NCBI GenBank assembly: GCA_018398805.1
Contig: JAGFBZ010002035.1
Coordinates: forward strand, 1-64,000
Origin: Hirundichthys speculiger
Taxonomy: Eukaryota > Chordata > Actinopteri > Beloniformes > Exocoetidae
Length of the DNA: 64,000 bases
Direction: 5' to 3'
The notes beneath the pieces are model-generated. The model did not search any database and was not told the origin of the DNA. It worked only from the letters and a program-made list of their open reading frames with translations. Position numbers and translations under genes: made by a program. Of the stretch, positions 57,187-64,000 are shown in pieces (position 1 is the first letter of the stretch; each line of letters opens with the position of its first letter).

Positions 57187-58558
57187 ATCTTTGTAGACGT
57201 ACAAGAAAACTAGTTCTCGTCTCATACTGTCAGCGTCTATATTCAGACATATTCAACTTCTTCGCCGCATGTGTCCAACAAGTCCCTCCAAACAGGTTTG
57301 AATAATTTAACGGCTCGTTTAAAACACAGTTTTGTGTCGTGGCTGGAACATGAAACATGAGTCGGCGTCCGCGCCCGGTGTTTTATTTTGAAACTCCACC
57401 GGCCTCTCCGTGTCATCCTCGTGTCTGACTTCCTGCCAGATCGATCCGCCGCTACGTGCTGCGTGGGTTCTGATTTCCGGTAATGGGAAGCACGTCGCGG
57501 GTTTCCAAACCACGTGGGCTCGGACGTGTTTACGTGATACTGCTTCGGTCCCATTCAGGGAGCAGTTTCCTGCCCGTCACCGAGCGAAAGGCGGGATACG
57601 CGACGTGAAAGCTGTCAGTCAGACAGTGTTTCTGTTCGTGAGGGTCCGGGCCCGTCTTACAGGGAACGGACCCGTGGAAATCTTTTTTCCCAGGCAGCCT
57701 CTAGTGTGTTCCTGCTGGGGGGCGAGGTGCTTCCAGTGGCCCAGGAAGGATGCACATAAGTGGTAAAAGTCGCCGTCTGATCCAGGAAACAGAAATGAGA
57801 TTGGCTGCAGACCGAGGCCTCGCAGCACGCCACCGTTATCTTTCGCTCCCCCGGTTTTGTTTATGCTTGTGTTTGACAAATGTTCCTGTCTGCGTCTGAC
57901 GTGGAGGAGTTAAAGGAATCCTGCAGGAATCCTTCATCCCACTGATGAAGTGGGTTAAAAAAAACCAAAAAAACAGGCTTGGGATGCATAATTTAAAAAA
58001 AAACAAAAAAAACAAACAACGTGGCAGAAATGCGATGCTGATTTTCCCGCCGCAGCGAAGAGCACACGTCGCCCGTGAAGCAGCCAGGTGCGTGAGAATT
58101 TCTTACACTTGATTTAATGAGCTGCGCTCTCGGATCAGATAAGCCCTATCAGATCTGCGCTAGAGTCTTCCTGTATAAACATCCAAGATAATCTGAGTGT
58201 GTGTGTGCGTCTGTGTGTGTGTGTGTGTGTGCGCACACACCCACCCACGTCGGCGTACAGACCGTGCGGTTGCGTGTTTACATAGGACGGATCCAAGAAC
58301 GGGAGCTCAGGTTTAAGCCCGAACGGGCCGGTTAATCTGAACTGGCAGAGCGCTGCAGGGCGACCCGGACTGTGACTGACAGGCTCGATTCGCTCGAGTT
58401 TGTCTCTCAGGTGCGCTCACGCTCAGTTGATCCGCGCAGCCTCGTCCAGGTGTGAACCCCACATGCTCGTGCTCTTGTACTACAGCGGAAGAATGTGTTA
58501 ATCCTGGAGGTATTTGCACAAGTTTTTTTTTTTTTCTTTCCTAAAGGGAAAATAACCC
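57187..58558. other. Intergenic, no gene; (GT)n tract
   Basis: No recognisable gene. Frames at 57243-57554 lack domains I can name. A (GT)n tract lies at about 58196-58232, with A-rich tracts near 57960-58015. Confidence 0.4.
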
Positions 58559-58559
58559 T

Positions 58560-60227
58560 CAGCTTTTTCACTCAGGTTTCGCCGAGGACCGGGCCCACCG
58601 AGTGGCAGTCGAAATGTCGAGAATAAAGTCGAAATGTAGAGAATAAAGTCAAAATGTAGAGAATAAAGTCAAAATGTCGAGAATGAAGTAAAAATGTCGA
58701 GAATAAAGTTGAAATGTTGAGAATAAAGTCGAAATGTCAAGAATATAGTTGAAAATACGAGAATAAAGTTAAAATGTCAAGAACAAAGTTGAAATGCCGA
58801 GAATAAAGTTAAAATGTTGACAATAAAGTCGAAATGTCGAGAATAAAGTCGAAATGCCGAGAATAAAGTCGAAATGTCGAGAATAAAGTCGAAATGTCGA
58901 GAATAAAGTCACAATGTCGAGAATAAAGTTAAAATGTAGAGAATAAAGTCAAAATCTTGACAATAAAGTCGAAATGTCGAGAATAAAGTCAAAATGTCAA
59001 GAACAAAGTTGAAATGCCGAGAATAAAGTTAAAATTTTGACAATAAAGTCGAAATGTAGAGAATAAAGTCGAAATGTCGAGAATAAAGTCAAAATGTTGA
59101 CAATAAAGTCAAAATTTCGAGAATAAACTCCAAGTCTTGACAATAAAGTCAAAATGCCGAGAATAAAGTCAAAATGTTGACAATAAAGTCAAAATGTCGA
59201 GAATAAACTCCAAATCTTGACAATAAAGTCGAAATGCCGAGAATAAAGTCAAAATGTTGACAATAAAGTCAAAATGTCGAGAATAAACTCCAAATCTTGA
59301 CAATAAAGTTGAAATGTCGAGAATAAAGTCAAAATGTCGAGAACAAAGTCGAAATGTCGAGAATAAAGTCAAAATGTCAAGAACAAAGTCAAAATGTCGA
59401 GAACAAAGTCGAAATGTCGAGACTAAAGTCGAAATGTCGAGAATAAAGACAAAATTTTGACAATAAAGTCAAAATGTCGAGAATAAAGTCGAAATGTCGA
59501 GAATAAAGTCAAAATGTTGAGAAAAAAGTTGAAATGTCGAGAATAAAGTCGAAATGTCGAGAATAAACTCCAAATCTTGACAATAAAGTCGAAATGCCGA
59601 GAATAAAGTCAAAATGTTGACAATAAAGTCAAAATGTCGAGAATAAACTCCAAATCTTGACAATAAAGTCGAAATGCCGAGAATAAACTCCAAATCTTGA
59701 CAATAAAGTCGAAATAAGTCGAAATGTCCGAGAATAAAGTCAAAATGTTGACAATAAAGTCGAAATGTCGAGAATAAAGTCAAAATGTTGAGAAAAAAGT
59801 TGAAATGTCGAGAATAAAGTCGAAATGTCGAGAATAAACTCCAAATCTTGACAATAAAGTCGAAATGCCGAGAATAAAGTCAAAATGTTGACAATAAAGT
59901 CAAAATGTCGAGAATAAACTCCAAATCTTGACAATAAAGTCGAAATGCCGAGAATAAACTCCAAATCTTGACAATAAAGTCGAAATGCCGAGAATAAAGT
60001 CAAAATGTTGACAATAAAGTCGAAATGTCGAGAATAAAGTCAAAATGTCGAGAATAAAGTCGAAATGTCGAGAATAAAGTTGAAATGTCAAGGATAAACT
60101 CTAAATCTTGAAAATAAAGTCAAAATATCGAGAATAAAGACGAAATGCCGGGAATAAAGTCAAAGTCTTGAGAATAAAGTCAGCTTTTTCTTTCAGGTTT
60201 CGACGAGGACCGGGCCCACCGAGTTGC
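58560..60227. repeat. 20-bp minisatellite, block 3, flanked by 47-bp direct repeats
   Basis: About 78 copies of the same unit (58608-60180), with a CGAGAATAAACTCCAAATCT variant frequent here. The array is bracketed by near-identical direct repeats, CAGCTTTTTC then AGGTTTCG, GAGGACCGGGCCCACCGAGT, at 58560-58606 and 60181-60227. Confidence 0.93.
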
Positions 60228-60817
60228 ATCAGATAGCTTTTGAACCCACGGAGTTTTGCAGAGCTTCTCCCCTGAAGACTTCATCCACATCTGACGCTGT
60301 TAGAAAACTGCAAACATGAGCGCTGCACGCATGGAATGAACACCGTTCTGCTGGTCAGTGTTGGTATAAGTAACCAAGCTGCACCACAGCTGGAACCTGG
60401 TCATGTGACCGGGCAGTGGTGCATTGCATCATGTCAGTGTGTTTCTCAGGCACCGCTGCCCTAAATGTACTGGGCGTTCCCCTGAGTCTGTCGATGACCT
60501 CCAGGTGAGCCAGGTGTGCTGGAGCAGGTGGACATGTGAAACATCTGGAACATCTGAAACATGCAGCCCGCGGCGGTACTCAAGGACCACGACTGAGAAG
60601 CGCCGCGTCACGTGATGCAGCGCTTGAGGCAGACTGGTTGGTCCATCTGCACACTGGAGGTTTTGCAGCAGCGGCGCAGCCTCTGGACGCGTCTCACGCG
60701 CCACGAATTGTTCACATCCTGGACGGCGCGCGCTGCGTTTGGGCGAAACCGGTGCGCCCCGGTTTCTGGGGCGGTTTCTGAAACGGCCCGGCCCAGCCGT
60801 GGTGCTTCCTTCGGGCC
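60228..60817. other. Intergenic, no gene
   Basis: Unique, moderately GC-rich. Overlapping open frames on both strands have no recognisable domain. Confidence 0.4.
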
Positions 60818-60984
60818 ACAGGCCGCCCATATACAGAGGCTACAGTCCTCGACGCGGCGGTCACGGGTTCGACTCCCGGCCCGTGTGACCCTTTGCTGCA
60901 CGTCCTCCCCGTTCTCTCTCTAACCCCCCCCCCTCATTCCTGTCCATCTTCACTGTCAATAAAGTGCCAAAAAATAAAAAAGGA
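60818..60984 (+). mobile_element. tRNA-derived SINE
   Basis: Contains an RNA polymerase III B box GGTTCGACTCC (60866-60876) after GGCTACAGTCCTCGACGCGG, followed by the tail GTGTGACCCTTTGCTGCACG and TCACTGTCAATAAAGTGCC. This matches a common fish tRNA-derived SINE. The head with the A box appears truncated or diverged. Confidence 0.75.
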
Positions 60985-61755
60985 GTGCTTCTCTTTCTCT
61001 CCGTTGTCACTGTCAATCAAAGTGAATCAGTGCGATGATTCACGCAGGACATTACGAAAGCCAGTATTGAAAGCAACCAAGATGGCTGCAGAATTACTTA
61101 TGACGGTTTGGACCGACAGGTTTTTGTTGCAAAACCGACAGCAGTCCACATCCACGTTCTGGATGTCAGTCTGGTTGTTGCTCTGCCTACGTTCTCGACT
61201 GGTTATGCACCCGTCCAGAGACAGTTCTGGACCCTGGAGATCAAAGTCGAACCCTTTAGGCTACATTAGCCTTTTTTCTCTTATTTACCACCTTTAACTA
61301 GCAAAGGTAAGTCAACATATGAGGCTAAGGGAGTTTGACAGGCAGAAACTGCCTGTTTCCTGTCTGACTAACGCTAACGCTCCTGTTATCTCACGGTTTA
61401 CTCATTTTTCTTGTAAATGAGTTGGTCCCTTGCCCGTTGTCCTCGGCGCGCCAAAGGCGACGCGCAAGTTATGTCAGGTAGCTACTGCGTCTTTCCAGCG
61501 AACAGCCCCGACCAGTCATGGCATCAGAGCAGCTTCAGACATCCGGGGCCTTTTCAGCGGAGCTCAGCGGACTGTACTGGTCTGGCCTACGCAGCTTCCC
61601 AGTCTACCCACTGGTTTCTCTTTACCTGCAAGACACTGTGATCGGTAAACGTGTACTGATTTAAAAAAAAAAAACGCATGCTCTCTTGGAAAGTTTCACC
61701 GCTTTAAGACTTGCCGTGCATTTCTTTTTACTTGCGCGTTCACGTAGCTTGCTCT
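60985..61755. other. Intergenic, no gene
   Basis: No domain recognised; the text around 61060-61270 (AAGATGGCTGCAG...) may be repeat-derived. Confidence 0.35.
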
Positions 61756-61763
61756 TACACAAG

Positions 61764-63113
61764 CAGTGTTGGGCAAGTTCACTTTCTACACGAACTAGTT
61801 CAGTTCGTAATTCATAGAAATTAAAATGAACTAGTTCAGTTCACCATTTCAAAAAATGAACTAAATAGTTCATCTTTAGTCATTTTTAAAAAAAAAATAT
61901 TTTTTAATGTTGCTACAAGCAATTATTCGTCAAAATGATTACCACTGCCCATATACTACCCCACCACAAACTGAAATTATTTTATCCATTTTAACTGTCG
62001 AAAACTATTGGTCCAATTCTGAATCCTGAACCAACCAGGGTTCACATTAGCATTAGCATTAGCATTAAAGGAACAGCCCATGTATAACTGTAATTTACGT
62101 TTTATCTTCTCTCTACAGCAGCCATTCACAAACTTCAGAATACCAAGGCCCAATTTGAAATGTGAAAAATCTCCGAAACCTTTAATCACAACTGTGATCA
62201 ACATACAGGACCAGGAACCATGATCCGATATTAATGTAAGGGGTCAACAAATAAGGTGACACTTGTCATATTAAGTTAAGATGACAGTAGAATAACACTT
62301 AACTGTTTTGTTTTATTACTTCTTAATGTTTTTTTAATCATGTCATGAATATTTTACAATAATTAAAAACACATATTTAAAAAAGATCGAGGATTTAAAA
62401 CACATTTGTTTAATTTTAATGACCTCTCACGGCCCACCTGCAGTACCGCGACGGCCCACCAGGGGGCCGCCGCCCACACTTTGGGAATCACTGCTCTACA
62501 GTTTATTAAAAATATGAGGAAAAACTTGCTGCCAAATGGTCTTTATTATAAGACAAAAACAGGTTCCTTAAGGTTCCAAATGTTTTTTCCCCCCATTTCA
62601 ATATTTCCACCCCCCCCCAGCAGTCGGGAGTCTCCTACCGGCTCTGGACGACTGTAGCTCTCATCTTCCTGCTTGTTTTAAACGTTTGATGACGCAATTG
62701 TTAGCGTGACAGCAGCGACAGCCGTGTTTCCATGTTTGATTGGTTTCCTCAGATACATATCAGGCTCGTTTGTGGTGGATTTTAAATGAGGTTCGCTGGA
62801 AACCTGGAACGGTTTTGACCATAGTGCGAATTATGGGGGGGTTTGGGGAACTTCGACCCTTCGAGAAGGGACAAATTGTCATTTTTGTCATCTCTAGAAA
62901 ATGTTGACCCCCCCCCAATTGTCATTATATAATTCGCACTCTGGTTTTGACCGTGCAGGAACTTTGAAAGAGCGTCGTTCACAACTGCCCAAATGAACTC
63001 GTTCAGGCCCCCCGCTGGTGAAGGAGAAAGAGAGCGCGCTCAGTTCACGTTCGCGAAAAATATGAACTAGTTCGTGAACTTTCGTTCAATGAACGCGTTC
63101 AGGTACATCACTG
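61764..63113. mobile_element. hAT element with perfect target duplication, host of a nested hAT
   Basis: Perfect 8-bp duplication TACACAAG at 61756-61763 and 63114-63121. The left end is CAGTGTTGGGCAAGTTCACT and the right end is AACGCGTTCAGGTACATCAC then TG. The ends carry many GAACTAGTTC / AGTTCA phrases. There is no transposase frame. Confidence 0.88.
62119..62493 (-). mobile_element. 375-bp hAT MITE nested in the 61.8-63.1 kb element
   Basis: Perfect 8-bp duplication CTCTACAG at 62111-62118 and 62494-62501. The ends are CAGCCATTCACAAACTTC and CACTTTGGGAATCACTG, an imperfect inverted repeat. A related copy lies in opposite orientation at 40908-41165. Confidence 0.9.
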
Positions 63114-63121
63114 TACACAAG

Positions 63122-64000
63122 GGACGATTTCGTTTCTTTCCTTTTCATGTTGGGGGCCACCTTTTTTCCCCTCAGCCCCGGCCGTCCGATAAAACGCAGG
63201 CGCAGTTCAGGTGCAAAAGAAACCACATCACGCCGAGCGATCTTACAAATAAAATACTTCCAGTGGGGAAACCCGGCGTCTCCGCGGAGCTGAAGACTCA
63301 CTAATGAGGGGCTTAAGCGCACCTCACACCATCTACAGCTCCTTTTATTTTTCACCAGTACTCAGCTCTGTTGTTTCAGTCCTCCGGCTGAACAATGCGC
63401 CTCATTCCCCGCCGCAGCTACCGTGCTAGCACAAAAAAACATGCGGTTGTTCCAGCAAGCCTCCCCCCCCCACCTTTACGTATGCAGGCTCGGGCTGTTT
63501 TTGCAAAACCAGACATTCCTCCGTACTGGCGACTGAATGTTCTGCAGGAGTGACACAAAAGCACTGAGTGATGTACGGATCCGTCACTCACCTGCTCCTC
63601 CGGTCGCTGTTGTTGTTTTCAGTCAGAGAAGACGTTTTTAACCACCGAGGGCTGAAAAAAAACACCCCGGTCATCATGCGTCAGTCCTGTTAAGACTCTT
63701 AAAACTACTGTTTTGACTTTCTTTTCATTCCTGCACAGCCTGGATGTACAGATCTGGTAAATATTCAAGTAGAACCACTTTGTTGTGAGTGCACGTTTGT
63801 GAAGAGTTAAAGCTGTTTTTAAAGGTTTGGTGGGAGATCTTTGAAAAAACGGTTCCAGCAATCTAACTCAGGTGAGATTTTGAAAATATACACTCCCTCC
63901 ATCCTCTCAAAGGCTCCGCCTCCTCCTCTTCAGCCCACCCCTCGAAACCACGCCTTCACACGATTCACGACTACCTGAAAGCGCACGCCGTCTCGAGCGG
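63122..64000. other. Intergenic, no gene seen to the window end
   Basis: No gene recognised. The GC content rises in parts (63160-63420), which could be flank of a gene outside the window. Confidence 0.35.

Noticed and set aside
60841..60915. Possible tRNA gene from the GGTTCGACTCC box
   Set aside because: No cloverleaf arms or acceptor stem could be paired. The context matches a tRNA-derived SINE.

Overview
The window is vertebrate, almost certainly teleost fish, nuclear DNA. The reasons are two intact-looking forkhead genes with fish-type sequence, spliceosomal introns with GT/AG borders, many fish-type hAT, Tc1/mariner, L1-like and tRNA-SINE remnants, and long simple-sequence arrays. Most of the 64 kb is repeats.

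The clearest genes are foxf2 (two exons, minus strand, 20649-23747) and foxq1 (single exon, minus strand, 29225-30124). They lie head to tail about 5.5 kb apart. This is the gene order of the vertebrate FOXQ1-FOXF2-FOXC1 cluster, so foxc1 would be expected beyond the left edge on the same strand. As written, foxf2 exon 2 carries a small frame break just before its most conserved C-terminal block. This is either an assembly indel or a real lesion.

The left end (1.36-6.22 kb, minus strand) holds a repetitive acidic Ser/Thr-rich protein of unrecognised family. It is built from in-frame 1,494-bp tandem duplications, and its last copy is broken by many small indels. A GC-rich region with a CRE separates it from a divergent THAP-like first exon on the plus strand. 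From 7.3 to 18.1 kb come an L1-like retrotransposon, a PRY-domain scrap, an older reverse-transcriptase scrap, a palindromic 27-bp minisatellite, a 366-bp MITE, a TCTTA array, a truncated Tc1 element and a 1.4-kb CAGAGA-type minisatellite.

Right of foxq1 (30-64 kb) I found no convincing gene. The region is a mosaic of at least six hAT-type elements, whose 8-bp target-site duplications can be read directly (five perfect, one 7/8). One of these is nested inside another and three carry or once carried a BED zinc finger coding segment. There are also three blocks of telomere-like CCCTAA variants, LINE and Tc1 scraps, a tRNA-derived SINE, and three large arrays of a 20-bp minisatellite that contains AATAAA in nearly every unit. 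The largest array (53.6-57.2 kb) sits inside long terminal inverted repeats with a possible 9-bp target duplication, which suggests a transposon whose interior became a satellite.

All identifications rest on reading the sequence and on remembered family motifs. No database or alignment was run.
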